Source of the DNA: Acanthacorydalis orientalis
Lineage: Eukaryota; Arthropoda; Insecta; Megaloptera; Corydalidae
Reading direction: 5' to 3'
Assembly: GCA_034766995.1 (NCBI GenBank)
Contig: CM068314.1
Location: 24,969,108-25,033,107 of the forward strand
DNA: 64,000 nt
The notes beneath the pieces are model-generated. The model worked only from the letters and a program-made list of their open reading frames with translations, did no database searches and had not been told where the DNA came from. The position numbers and the translations under genes were made by a program. Below, piece after piece: positions 42,968 to 56,156 of the stretch. Position 1 is the first letter of the stretch, and each line of letters begins with the position of its first letter.

Positions 42968-44950
42968 TGTATAAATTAATTCGGTGCCTTTTTATAGAAA
43001 ATTAATGTCGACGAAAAAATGGAATACATTTTAATTCTCAAAATATCCCTCGTTATTTTGTATAACTTGACTTCATCTGTCGTGTAACTGACAAATCTTT
43101 CGTGGAAAAAAAGATGGCAGCTTTGATCGATGAAGTCGTCAATGCATTTTCATATCTCTTAAACTTTTTTAAAATGAGTATCAGCCAGGTGATGCTGGAG
43201 CGACCAGAATAGGTGATAATCTGATGGGGGTATATCTGGTGAATATGTCGCTTGAGGGAGACCTTCTCAGCCTAATGAACAAATGACGTCTTTGATCACT
43301 TTCGCTACTGCGATCGAGTGTTGCCGTACTGCAAAATGACTCCTCGTTTCATCGCTAGTGAATGATCTTTTTCTTTCTAATTTGTCACTCAAATGGATGA
43401 ACTGTTATTGGTAACCATAGATAAAGTGGTAACACTTTAAATTTACAGTTTGACTAGGTACGAGGAACTCATAATACACCACACTTTTAATGTACCACCA
43501 TAGACATAAAAAGACTTTTTTGGTGTGAATATTTAGTTTAGCAGTCGACGTTAGTGGTTCACCGGACGTAACTCATGATTTTTGGCGCTTAGGATTGCCG
43601 TATAAAACTAATTTTTCATCCCCGGTTATGATTTTATGCTGAAAATCTTTTCTGTTGAACATTGTGAGCAAGGACATAGCTGTTTCGCATATTCTTTCTT
43701 TATTTTCCGAGCTGAGCTCATGTTGAGTCCATCGACTTAGTTTCTGAGTTTTTCCCAGCCGATGTAGACGATAGGAAATTGCTTGCTGAGTAACTCCAAG
43801 TCATTGAACGAGTTCCTGTTCAGTTCATATTTGTGAGAATGTTTTGTGAAATGAAAAAAAATATTTTTATTTTTTTATGTTCATAATATAAGTAGACCGT
43901 ATATCTCGGTGTATAAAGCGTCTCATAACACACCGAGAATAGGGGTCGTCTTATACCCCTAATACAAAAACAGAAACTTCAAAATAAACCGAAGAATTTA
44001 TTATTCTTACATAGAAATTAATATTTATTTCTTAAAAAAGGAACTTAAACTTTGGTATATTACATAAATTCATTGAGTAATTCATTTTATGCAGAAATGT
44101 TTAAAACTAAAATACATAGCTATAGTCTTCTAGATACAAACCGTGCACTACGTTTTAAATACACAGTATGTCAAAATAAGGTGATTCCCCAATTTTTATT
44201 TTTGCAATTTTAAATCGAAAAGTGTAATTCCCCTAATTTCCATTTTGAACATAAAATTGTATTATAACATGTGAAAGAGGTGTTTAATTTAGGATCGCCT
44301 ATACGACCGACATATGATAATTGTATAAATTTTATCTTAAAATTTCGTAGGTAAAATTACGTAGGTTGAATTTTATTTCATGTTTTCGTTTAGGTTCTAA
44401 AATTTATTTCTATATACTTAAATTTTCTTTTCATGTTTTTTTGTAGTCTTTTTATTAAATATTTTTTTGCAATTCTCTTTATGCAGTTAAAATTTCTAGT
44501 TATATATGCACATACATATATACAGTATTCAGTATTTAGTATAAATTAGCTGTTTATTTACGTTATTTAATTATTTTTATCTTATCAATGTTGTTGTTAA
44601 GTTTATCAAGATTAACATACCTATTTAAATCACAAAAGTAAAATTGTTCAATATGTTTGATCGCTGGTGCTGTTTTAAAAATAAGTAACGTGATAAGTTA
44701 TATTCATGTGTTATTATTTTGAACTCATAAACATGTTAGTACAGTGTTCAATAGACTGAACTTTTCTGTTTTGGAATTATATAAATGTTAAAATTTACAT
44801 TAAATACAGAGAAATATTTTACTTGGAATCTGAGCTATTAATACAAATGTAGGTTAATGTTCCTATATTTTTTGACATTTTAAAGTCACTCAATATTTTA
44901 CAATAGTACAGTAAGGTTGATTTTATGTCTTGTTCATATTTGTTCATATG

Positions 44951-45003
<53 letters not shown>

Positions 45004-45885
45004 AGAGAGAGGAAATTTAAATATAGGCATACATACACAAGCATATTTATATACATAATTAAGTAAATATAAATTTTAGAAAATTTCAGTTCCTTAGTTA
45101 TTTTCATAACTTTGTGTGTATGAAAAAATGATATATAGTGTAAACTAACGTTCCATATGGTTTTATATTATATAAACACCTTAAAAATAAACTAAGTAAA
45201 CTTGATGTGCTAATTTCTTAATTTGGTTTTTAAAAATTATGCAAATATACTTTTCTTGAAACGGATTTCATTTCTGTTTGACACGAACGTTTTTCAGCTT
45301 ATTTATTAAACGATAAATTTTATAGAAACTATTATAAATTCTATAAAATTAAGATTAGTACATTTTCAGGTATTTGAAGTAAATGTTATGATTTAATCAT
45401 ATTATGAAGATAAGATAAAATTACCTTAAATCTATAAATAACTTATTCCGTCATTACATTTAAAACGATATATATATATATATATTAGTTTCTATTAGTA
45501 ATGAATGATGTATTGAAATGTAAGTGTATTGATATTATAATTCAATATATTGCTGTAATAATATTTCTGTGAATTAATATCTATTTAAATTAGTTAATAC
45601 TATATTAAATTCATGACTAATTTAATTATAAAAAAAACAGATAAGAAATTCTTATGGTTGCCAAAGTAAATTGAAATTAAATAAAATAATATTGTGTATA
45701 GATGCAATTAAACAGATGTTTTTATATTTTTTATGTATACATGTTGCGTATTATTTATCTATGTATGCACGTGCATGTGAAAAAATTTGATCAGGACGAT
45801 ACTTTTAAACTAAGATATGCACTGAAATTTTATATTTATGATTAACATAAATTATTTTATATAAGTTATTATTAAGCATGTACAC

Positions 45886-45931
<46 letters not shown>

Positions 45932-46405
45932 GAGGTTGCATTGAAAGCTGCTGTTTTTTTGTGTTTTTAAGCGTTTATTTCAATAATAAAATGTTTGAGT
46001 ACATTAATCAGAGTATTTACCCTCAAAAGCTATAACTTTCCTACTTTTCTGGTAGATGTTGAATTCCGCGACGAAAGAATGGTCTGTCTTTTGAGCCAAT
46101 CCATTCAGGAACCCAGTTTTTGACTTCTCCATAGTTATGAAAATGTGTATCTTCCAAAGCGTGTTGCATAGATCGTAACAGATGGTAATTGCTTGGGGCC
46201 AGGTCCGGAGAATTCGCTGGGTGTGGAAGAACCTCCCATTCGAGCTCCACTAGTGTAAACAAAGGATAGCGTCTGATGACTGAATTTTAGTGGGAAATGT
46301 TCACATTTCAAAATGACATAAAATACATCTGTCACTGCCCACAGCATACGCACCTCGAGCTATCTACACGTGAACAGCGGCTTTCAATGCAACCTCCTAT
46401 TATAG

Positions 46406-46486
<81 letters not shown>

Positions 46487-47652
46487 TATAAACAAAATTA
46501 TCCACAAAAAATGCGATCATGTCCGACTTATTTGTTATGATGTCAAAGTTTCCTGGTATCCAAATATGTTCATTTCATATATAAAGCAGCAAACTTGTAA
46601 TCTGTCCGCGATAATGAATATATAGACATAAATGAGTTTTAAAAAATATGTTTGTTTCATTCGGTTACATGTACAGAATTATAATTGACAAGTAGGCGAA
46701 CGCAGTGAACAAGGGGCGAATATTATACTTCATATTAAATTATTGTAACTGATATAGAAAACAATATCTGTCTGGAATTTGCTTGCTACTATTATAACAA
46801 ATCTAGTCAGAAATATAGTCGGCACTGTGTACTCACACGTTTCCACTTTATTTTCATAATATGTAAAATACAATTCTGTCATCAAAATAGTTGTCCTCAC
46901 TTTCTATAACTTTCTGCCATCTCTTGGACAAGTTTCGGATTCCTTCGAAAAAATAGATATTGGCTTGGAGGCAATGAAATCGTCGATACATTTTCGTACC
47001 TCAGCCACATTTCGAAAGTAAAATTCAGCTACAGTTCCGTATCGATCGGAATAAATGATAATTCAAAGGCGTCATGTGAATAACCGTTTTCGGGAGAACT
47101 TTCCAGCCCAAGTTAAGTATGTTTTGGTGAGTAATAAGACAACTTGTGGCCTAGCGTTGTCGTGCAGCAAAATGACCTTCCATTTTTCTCGTCCGATAAA
47201 TTGTTTTTTCTCTAATATTTCGTCGGCCAAATGATTCTATTGACGACCATATCACTCGCCAGTAATTGTACCACTCGGTTGGAGAAGGTCATAAAACAGC
47301 ACACCTTTAATATCCCACCAGAGACACAGAATATTTTTGCCATGGGTGTTTTGTTTGCCGTTGATGTTATGGCTGGCCGGGGTTTACCCATGAAAGCATT
47401 TAGGATTGTCGTATATAGTCCATTTTTCGTAAACAGTTACAACTTTCATCAAAAAATTCTCATTACACTGCATAGAAAGCAACGAGATGCTTGTGTTGAG
47501 TCGGCGGACAATGTTGTTTTTAGAGAATTCATGTGGTACCCCCACTTTCCAAGCTTCTGAATCGTATAAAATCGTCTTGAAACTGTTTCCCAATCAACTT
47601 CCGGTGGTTCCGGGAGTTTAATTTACGAGTTCTTTCGATGATGCTTTTGTTT

Positions 47653-47706
<54 letters not shown>

Positions 47707-48013
47707 TAAATGTATAATATATATATATATATATATATATAAATGTATATTATTTTAATATTTACAGATTACTGGTTGCTTGTTAGTATCATGTTCAAGT
47801 GTACTGTTATATCGAGTACTTATATATCGTTATTTTCTGTATCATGAAATAACTGGTCCTATGTGGATTTTATTAGGTACTGGCTTTTTTGTTTTAATTA
47901 CAACATGGATTGGATGCAAAGTATCAATGCGAACTCATCACTTACATATAATAGTGGTAAGTTTTATTAATTATCTTATATTTACTTAAATTTCACTTTG
48001 TGTTTATTTTGTG

Positions 48014-48071
<58 letters not shown>

Positions 48072-49507
48072 CTACATACATACATATTTGTCAAAATAAT
48101 TTTTGTAAAATTAAATTTTCCATGCAAATTTGTTGTGCTTGCTTTATATTCTTAACTTGGCAATTTTTGTGCCCTGATGACAATGCCATCGATTTATTAG
48201 TGTAAAAAAGAGTTCAATTATCAGTTTATGTAAGAGAGTTTATCTCCAATATTAATTATATTTGTTGTTATTTTCCATTATATTTATTATTTATTCTGTT
48301 ATTTGATTAACAAAAATATCATAAATAATGTGGGCAGCCTGTTTGAATTATTTTACCTCTAGTAGTTCCAGAAGGTTTTAGTAGATAAATGTTATGTATT
48401 AGTATATTATTTAATTATTATATAGTTGATGAAAACCTATTTTTGAATCGAATTTTAACAATAATTTAGTAATGCATATCCTTTTTTTCTTTTTTAAATT
48501 CCAGTTGTTTATAATACTTTTCTTATAATAACTTGTTGATATTTTTAGTTTTTTGGAATGTTATTTATTGTAATCGTTGTGGAATTGTCTGCTTCAATTT
48601 GGAGTTTCGTTGTGTATCATCAGTTTCAGAACGTTATTGAAAAAAATATGGAAATTTCACTTCATGAATATCAAAGTAGTTTAAAAAGTACAGATGCATC
48701 TGAAGTATGGGGACATATTCAAACAGAAGTAAGTTTTAATTAATAATTTATTATATTATATAACATCTTGAAATATTCTTAGTCATATTGTTTTTTTAAC
48801 TCTTTTATGACAGTAAAAATCATAGTTAATTTTTTTATGTTGAACAGTGTTCATTTGAAAATTTTTCTATTAAACATCTTTCTGATTTTTAAAGAATGTT
48901 TGATTGTAATTAAAAAATGTGTCTTTTTTAAGATGCGCTGTTGTGGTTATAATGGACCATCAGAATATAAGAAAAATGTTCCAAGGTCGTGTTGTGTTAC
49001 GATACATAGTGTTGATGGTGCACGAAACAGTTCATGTCCTGGTATATATCAACGTGGATGTGTTCTAATTTTTATAGATTATGTAAAAAGACAGTTATTT
49101 TATAACACAATTTTAGGAGTACTTGTTATTTTATTACAAGTAAGTATATGAAGAAAACTTATTCACTATGATTGACTCACATAAACAATCTATGAAATAA
49201 TATGAGACAGAGCTATCTTTTGTAACTTTCATTGTAATTATAATTTAAATTAATTTGATCAGATTATATGATGCTAATTATATATTTTTAATTATATTTG
49301 TTATATAACAATATTTTGCTGACAAATTGAAGATCAATTTCATACAAAATTCTTAATGTAATAATTCTCATTTTTTAGGTCTGTGGACTTTTCTGTTATT
49401 TTCTTTATGCAAGAGCATTAAAACGAGATTTGATAAAAGTACGACATATAAGGGAAAATGAAAATTCACTTTTAAGTAGAAGAGCAAGGTCGTTTAGAGG
49501 AACTTAA
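41955..49507 (+). CDS. Tetraspanin, 253 aa
   Basis: Four-pass membrane protein that organises plasma or endosomal membrane microdomains. Five coding exons: 41955-42011, 47768-47956, 48549-48728, 48933-49139, 49379-49507; 762 nt, all GT/AG and phase 0. Exon 1 encodes MVTTKCLQYFCFAYNVLYF and joins to ITGCLLVSCSSVLLY, completing TM1. TM2 and TM3 follow (MWILLGTGFFVLITTWIGC; FGMLFIVIVVELSASIWSFV). The large extracellular loop has the CCG motif (MRCCGYNGPSEY), the PRSCC pair and a later Cys pair. TM4 is FYNTILGVLVILLQVCGLF, with a basic cytosolic tail. Intron 1 is 5.8 kb and rich in mariner relics. The subfamily is uncertain, so no symbol is given. Confidence 0.93.
42231..42315. repeat. (TA)/(CATA)/(CA) microsatellite in tetraspanin intron 1
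   Basis: TA run, then CATACATATA units, then CA repeats. Confidence 0.9.
42908..42962. repeat. (CA)/(TA)n microsatellite in tetraspanin intron 1
   Basis: Preceded by a CACGCACGC-rich tract (42857-42907). Followed within ~14 bp by a mariner terminus. Confidence 0.9.
42976..43850 (-). mobile_element. Mariner relic, C-terminal half (parent family of the ~390-bp MITEs)
   Basis: Begins with the same ATTAATTCGGTGCCTTTTTA terminus as MITE copies A and C. It reads on the minus strand as a mariner transposase tail (DDFIDQS...FVSYTTDEVKLYKIT). Further in, RGVILQYGNTRS corresponds to the mariner VILLHDNARPH motif with the catalytic Asp replaced. Internal stops are present. No matching opposite terminus was found, so it is truncated. 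Confidence 0.7.
43892..44317. mobile_element. Possible pogo/Tigger-like MITE
   Basis: The left end GTAGACCGTATATCTCGGTG plus TATAAAGCGTC and the right end GGATCGCCTATACGACCGAC plus ATATGATAA are imperfect inverses. A GGGGTCGTCTTATACCCC segment lies near the left end. No open frame. Tentative. Confidence 0.35.
44318..45928. other. Tetraspanin intron 1, no element recognised
   Basis: AT-rich. TA arrays at about 44947-44997 and 45891-45928, a GA-rich patch at 45000-45012, no coding exon. Confidence 0.5.
45929..46399 (-). mobile_element. Internally deleted mariner, ~470 bp
   Basis: Perfectly recognisable termini: TAGGAGGTTGCATTGAAAGC at 45929 and the inverse GCTTTCAATGCAACCTCCTA ending at 46399, with TA arrays on both sides. 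The minus strand encodes only the transposase C-terminus (WEVLPHPANSPDLAPSNYHL, where the catalytic Asp of PDLAPSDYHL is Asn, then FFRRGIQHLPEKWE). The N-terminal and central parts are missing. Confidence 0.85.
46405..46491. repeat. (TA)n microsatellite between two mobile elements
   Basis: Joins the right end of the mariner at 46399 to the left end of the dispersed repeat at 46494. Confidence 0.95.
46494..46720 (+). mobile_element. Short dispersed repeat, copy 3
   Basis: Starts AAAATTATCCACAAAAAATG directly after a TA array. It passes through TATCCAAATATG and TTCATTCGGTTACATGTACA and ends AAGTAGGCGAACGCAGTGAA plus CAAGGGGCGAA. The terminal CTAG seen in copies 1 and 2 is lost. Confidence 0.6.
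46830..47655 (-). mobile_element. Mariner relic, most of the transposase region
   Basis: Minus-strand translation gives, across frames, HEFSKNNIVRRLNTSISLL, FLMKVVTVYEKWTIYDN, LWWDIKGVLFYDLLQPSGTI and VILLHDNARPQVVLLLTKTY. These are mariner motifs in the correct order. The first catalytic motif is YEKW instead of DEKW. Frameshifts and stops are present. The right end merges into the TA array at 47659-47741 just before tetraspanin exon 2. Termini were not identified. Confidence 0.8.
47659..47741. repeat. (TA)n microsatellite upstream of tetraspanin exon 2
   Basis: Lies within 27 bp of the exon 2 acceptor (TTTACAG, exon from 47768). Confidence 0.95.
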
Positions 49508-49535
49508 TATTTTATGTTTTATATATGTATAAAAA

Positions 49536-49569
<34 letters not shown>

Positions 49570-51689
49570 GTATGTATATATATATATATATATATATATA
49601 AATTATTTATACATACATTTTGAGATGATTTAACACAATTTTAAAAAGCACTGTCATATACAATATATCAGAACTTGTTTTAAAATGTGGTATGTAAGTG
49701 TATTGTCTGCAGTTCTTTAATTCTTTCTTAGAATATAAGTATTTAGACAAATCTATTCCAAAAATAATTTTGAGAAAACATATTTTAATAAAGCAGTGTT
49801 CTTTATGATTATTATTATTATTGAAATTTTGTTTTTATTATTTAATATAATCTCGTTTCTTGCAACTAATAGATAACAATGTATACTGAAACAATGACAA
49901 AAATATGGTGTCCTGTCATATAAAGTTAAAATATCATTTTGAAGTTAATATGACTTTATTTCTATTTTGTTAATTGAAAGTTATCATTATTAAATTTGAG
50001 AAAAGATGCATTTTCCAAAAATCAAAAAATAATCATTTTCCTTTTCTGCAGTAAAAAACTAGATCAAAGGATTTTGAATACAACTAATAATTCATTTATA
50101 CATAGAAAACTGCACAGAAATTACTTTTACATTTATATTCAGATCATTTTTTTCCCGAATTTCAAAACTATACCTCTTTTAAGTGTTGCAATTGTTTAAT
50201 TATGAAAGTAAAAAAAATTACTGTTTTTGAAATTGAAAAATTGCAAGAACTGAAATTCAGTTGAGTATTGAAAATGTAATTGCATAATATTTTTCAGTAG
50301 AAAGAAAAATGTATCCATACATAATAAAGATGTTTTATTGTGAGTTTATACTGATACTACTGAATGATTGTAAAAATATTTTATAATGAAGTGTATTTTC
50401 TTATAGTACAGTGAAAAATATTAATCATTTAGATATTATGTTCAATACCATTTAATTATCATTTATTGGAAAAAAATATGTTAAACATAATTTATATAAA
50501 AGTACCAATATTAGGATTGTAAAGTGAATAAAAAAATAAAAGTTTAATTTTAGACACATTCTATAGTTTTATAACAGTTTCTAATTACATTGTATTAAAT
50601 TACATTCTATTACAATTAGCACACCTTTCAAATTTGAAATTTTTTTAATTAAGTTTTTATAAATTATTTAAAATTATTTTTAAATATTAAACATTTTTGT
50701 GGATATTAATTTTTTAATGATGATATGTATACATGTGTTTGTGTACTGTTAATAATTCTGTTTAAGTGATTGAAAGAATTTTGAAAAGCTATATTTTAAA
50801 TGCAAAAATATAGATTTTTTAAAAGTCCATAATGTTACTGAAGTATTGACAATTTAATTACTTATAAGTGATATAGCAGAAATAAAAAACTTATGTAGGG
50901 GTTGACAACAGAACAGAATTCTTTTTTCCATAAAAATTGTCTGTGGAATCGTGTATACGTTCTACAATTTGGAATATTTCCATTTTATATTTTGTTCTAT
51001 ATGAGTAATTACATCTGTTGCTTGTTAAAAAACGTAATAATATATAGGAATTGTTTGAAAGTTACTGTGTATCTTCTTTTTTTAAGATTTGAACATATGT
51101 AATGTAATTCATTAAAAGCAGTATTTTTTTAATTGAATAACAAATAATTGTGATAAATATTTTAAATGGATATATATTGTTAAATTTTGTCGTTAATAAA
51201 ATATTTTATATTAATTAATTGAATTTTATTTTTCAATCATATTAAATTACATACAGTGCCCCATAATAATACCAGTTTAATATTATTATTAACCCATCAG
51301 AATTTTATTCACAAAAAGGTGTGCAATTGTATGCTGATGAAGTATTTCTTATTTTAATTCAAGGTCATTATTATTTGTATTTTCACATTCTTTTTCTTTA
51401 CCTGATAATTTCTGAAATATGCTTGAATTATTTTTGTTTTTCTATACCATTTTACAATACAATTAATTTAAAGAGACATTAAATAAGAATAATAAATAAT
51501 AATGTATTAAAAAAAGTAAAAAAAATATGTATTAAAAAAGTAAAAAAAAAACAATCTATTTTATACATAATCACTTTTAAATTAAACTTATTACACAGGG
51601 AGCTAAACAACTGTTGATTATTAAAGAAATGCATATTTAATTCTTTCATTTCTCTTACTGAAGCTAAACTTTTCAACTAGAGTATATCT
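49508..51689. other. Intergenic AT-rich DNA; 3' flank of tetraspanin
   Basis: TA/TATG array at 49537-49600. AATAAA at 49787-49792 is a candidate polyadenylation site. Open frames at 49996-50199 and 50902-51102 are AT-driven and have no recognisable domain. Confidence 0.5.
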
Positions 51690-52100
51690 ACTTACTTTGC
51701 ACCAATCTTCGCTTTGAAATAACCTATAATTACTTCAAAATGGCAGATTCATTTATCGTAAAGTTTTCCCATTCCTTGGTAGAAATTTTCGATTTCTTTT
51801 TCCTCACAACTGTTGTGGATGCACAATCTTGGATACCTTCTAGTTGATTTCTCTTGGTTAATTGTATAACAACTCTTACGGTACGCTCAGATGAACTCTA
51901 GTCCCATATTATTTTTCAGCCTTTTATTTATGGCGAAACTTATTCCTCTTATGCTTCTTTTTTCGGTTCCATGATAGCAGAAGTCACCATTTTCCAATTC
52001 AATAAGATTTTCTCCTTTCCTTCTTCACTGAATCCCACTATATTCTATTTTATGTATGTTAATTCTTATATGACTTCTTTCAGTCATGCTTCATTAGATA
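51690..52100 (-). pseudogene. LINE (RTE-type) endonuclease relic
   Basis: Minus-strand frames, interrupted by stops and shifts, align in order with the apurinic-like endonuclease domain of non-LTR retrotransposons. LIELENGDFCYHGTEKRS, IRGISFAINKRLKNNMGLEF, ERTVRVVIQLTKRNQ, EEKEIENFYQGMGKLYD and a degenerate GYFKAKIG (usual GDFNAKVG) are all visible. This is the type annotated as craniofacial development protein 2-like in insects. No reverse transcriptase follows. Family assignment is from memory of motifs. Confidence 0.6.
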
Positions 52101-52502
52101 GTAACCTGTAATTACATGTGGAGAAGATCAAGATTTGGTAACTGGGTAGGAAATTGAAAGTATGGTAGTGGGTGTTTAAACTCCGGAAATTCTTCACAAT
52201 CTCCGCTTTTGTGTCTTGATTCCGGCTACTCTCACAGTTAGAGACAGTCAAGCTTCCAGAAAAATGAAGGCCATTGTTTGTTTGTACTATTCATTATGGA
52301 AGAGTTGGGATCATGACTCGCTGCACTAACCCTACTTGCATGTTTGTGACCACTGCTTCATTTTAGCTGGGACTAATTTTCAAGTTTACCCTGTATGGTT
52401 AAACCTAACAATATTTAAACAATATCATCACAGTGCATTGTCTTGGGATATCAATCATAACATCCTAACGCTTTGAAGTAATAAAGTAGGATTTGGGGGA
52501 AG

Positions 52503-52548
<46 letters not shown>

Positions 52549-53038
52549 CATATATATATATATATATATGTGATTACCAGTATTCAAAAATAAATCCCTC
52601 GAAAAAATTGAAGACGTCTACTCTCCTGACATACCTCTTTTATATTTTATGTACCTTTGGTTTTATTTTCACTTTGCTATACTTTTTTATGAAAACAAAT
52701 AGTTTTTATACTTAAGTATACTTTACAGTGACAAACCTTAATGAATTTATAGGCAAAATTGTTTCAATTTAGTTAAATTTCAAATTACATAAATCATGAA
52801 TTACAAGGGTGCATTAAAAATGTAATCCTTATACATATACATATATACTTACGTTTGATAAAGAAAAAATATGAAGTATTAATTATTTATACACTTTGTT
52901 TAAAGTTAAAAACCAGATATGGAAATAACGATACATACATAAATAACAACATTGAACATTTATAATGGACTACACATGAGAAAGTTAATAAATCATATAC
53001 AAGTATGTCATTGTTATGTTATTTACTTTAGTTTCATT
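52101..53038. other. Intergenic DNA, nothing assigned
   Basis: 52130-52500 is less AT-rich, with no frame I can identify, and may be more LINE debris. TA array at 52507-52570. The rest is 3' flank of the coiled-coil gene. Confidence 0.4.
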
Positions 53039-55748
53039 TCATTGATCCCGTGCCAACATTCTTTTTTGACAGCCAAGACGTATAACGTATTTTTTTTCTT
53101 TATAAAATGAATTAAACTTTTCAGTTTCATTTTCAAATTCAGCTTCACTGGTCGTGTGATATTGGGTGCTGGCAATTTCTTGCTCAGAATTTATATTACT
53201 GTTTTCGGTAAATAATAATGGGGGCTTAAAACATAAAAAACAAAATAAATCCTTTTTTAATGTAATGTTATAAAAAGGTCTACATATATAATAATTATAT
53301 TAATTTTAATAAAGATAGCGGCTTTGAATTGATGAAGTTATAATGTATTTTCGGACTTCTTTCATTGTTTTAGTTTATGTATTGTATTTCATTGTATTGT
53401 GGCGTATGGTTTTCATTTGACTCACCGTAGTATATATATATATATGTTATGTATATATACATATTGACAAGTATTAAAACGTAAATAATGCTTTTTATAA
53501 ATAAAAAAAAGAATTTTCTTACTGCTTGTGAATTTAGTTCGTAATATTGATTGTCATCTAATTTTCTTTCAATCAAATCATTGTCACATGAATATCGTTT
53601 ATTTTTTTCATTTGTAAGAGTAAGTCGTTTATAATTATTAGCATTATTACTTGATATATTTTCAAGACTGAAAAGACAGTAATGCGTTGGAAAGTGCATA
53701 AAAATAACACATTTTATTTAGATCAACTTTCTATTTTCCTCTCGCAAAACACTTCAAAATTTTTCGATCAAAAATATTCAATAAATTATTATTGGTTATT
53801 TTCGATTGTCGCTTATCTCCATTTCAATGGAAACGCCTTCATCCTCAGAATACAAAATTACCGAAAAATCATAGGATTTTCAATACCAAGATAATTCAAT
53901 CATCTCCACCAACTCAGGTAAATATAAAAAATATGTATTATAAATAATATTATGAGAAAGAAGATAATAGAATGAATACAAAAACAAAGAAAAGTTCAGG
54001 GGATAATCAGAAAAGTAAAAAAATTGAAATGTAAATGATCAAAATTATTACATGAAGAAAAAAACATCAAATAGATTATAGAAATATTAAAATGCCCAGA
54101 GATTGATGAAAATATTTTAGAATTGATAAGAGATAAGATAAGCAAGTTAGAATATGCATTATAAATATGAGTAAAATAAAAGCTTTGGGTTATTCAAATT
54201 CGAAGGAATTTCAAGAATCGAGCACTAATGACCTTAGTAGTTGACGCGTTCTTAAACCTCAAAAAACCAACCAATTATATGACATCTTTATCGAGTAGGG
54301 GATCGTTAATGGTTAAATATTATGATTATACACAATGTTTTTAAAAGTTATTACCTGTTATTAATGTAAGTATTTGAAATATCTAGATTAGCAAAAAAAC
54401 GTTCCATTTCAGTATTAGATATATATAGTAATTGTAATTGTTCTTGTAAATCATTACATTTTCGACGTATATTATTTGCTTCTTCTTCCGCCAAAAACGC
54501 TTTTTTTTTCTACAACATATATACATATATATATATATTATTTATACATATTTATATTTTCCACAAATGACTTTTTTATCCCCTTCCCCACAAAAACATT
54601 TTTTTCTGATGAAATTTTTTTAATAATTGATTATTGATCGCATTGTGATAAAAAATAATCACGGTCAAGCAATAATCAATGATCAGTAATCAAATATCAA
54701 AGATTTTTGATCATAACCAAATTTGTAATTTATGGAAGGAAAAATTTATTTGTAAAAAATTATCTTTCATTTTTAAACTTTTTTCAGAATCGTTTAGGAA
54801 TCCTTTTTTACTGTCAATACAATATTTTTATACTTAAACATATTTTTTTAGTTTTTCATTCTTCCTATGTGCTTTCTGTATTACTATAGGAGAACGATTT
54901 ATATTCTGAACAAAAGTTGTTACCAACCGTAATTTGTAAACATTTCTTTTGAGATTGTAGTACGACTTCTTGATCTTTATTCAGGTTATTAATTTCAATT
55001 AGTCTGTAACGAGAAAATATAAAAGAGAATTGATTTCAGGATTGTAAATAAAAACAAATTTTTACTTAATTTTGTATCCATTCATAAGTTTATAAAGGCC
55101 TTTTGCTAATTTTTTCAGTTGAATATTTTCTTTATAACTGTTATCTTCCTTGTCAATGTTTCTACTTGTGTCAATATTGTCCACATCTATACTACACCTG
55201 TAAAAATAATAATCTTCTTTATTATATAATACATATAATGAAAACGTATTTGTTTTCAAAATAATTTTAATTATTTAGTATCGTAAAAGTTGTTTATTTT
55301 TTTGTTATATATATATTGTAAATTTACAAATTAGTTTAGGGTATAATTATTTTCAACATACTGTGTTTCTCTATGACGTACTCGAACATTATCCATTAGA
55401 TGATTTATTTTAGACAATTCTAAAAGTTTTGCACTTTCATCACTAAGTAATTTTGTATTTTTAACAGTTTGTTTTAATTCTTGTATACATTGTTCAAAAA
55501 TCTCGTTCTTTTTTTGCAAATTGCTTGACTTCTTTATCAAATCCTGTCAATAAATATATATTTTCTAATACATATTTTTCCATATCGAATGATATTGAAA
55601 ACTAATAGAAGACATCTTTTAATTATCGAAAAAGACAACTTTTAAAATATTTATCCATAAATTATTGAAAATACTAGTTATTATTAATGCATATTGTCCT
55701 AAGAAATATTTACTTTCGGGTATAATTTATACAAGCATATATATATAA

Positions 55749-55813
<65 letters not shown>

Positions 55814-56085
55814 CGTACGTATGTGTTTATGTATGTAAGAAAGAGAAAGAGGGTGGAAATGTTTTTACCATGAGCTGTTTTTTTACTTGTTGATTTTCGT
55901 CGTTCATTCGTTTGGAAGAGTCGCTATAAATAACGATTTCTTTTTTTAAAGTTTCATTTTCAGATTTCATATTGTTAATTTCTATCATAAAATCATTATT
56001 TGTTTGAATTTCTTTGTTTTCTGTAGGTTTTGTTTGTTCATTTTTAATTTCCTAGATGTTAACAGTCTGTATATATACATGTATA

Positions 56086-56156
<71 letters not shown>

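Noticed and set aside
49996..51102. Frames of 66-67 residues downstream of the tetraspanin
   Set aside because: Phe/Ile/Lys-rich translations of AT-rich DNA without exon boundaries.
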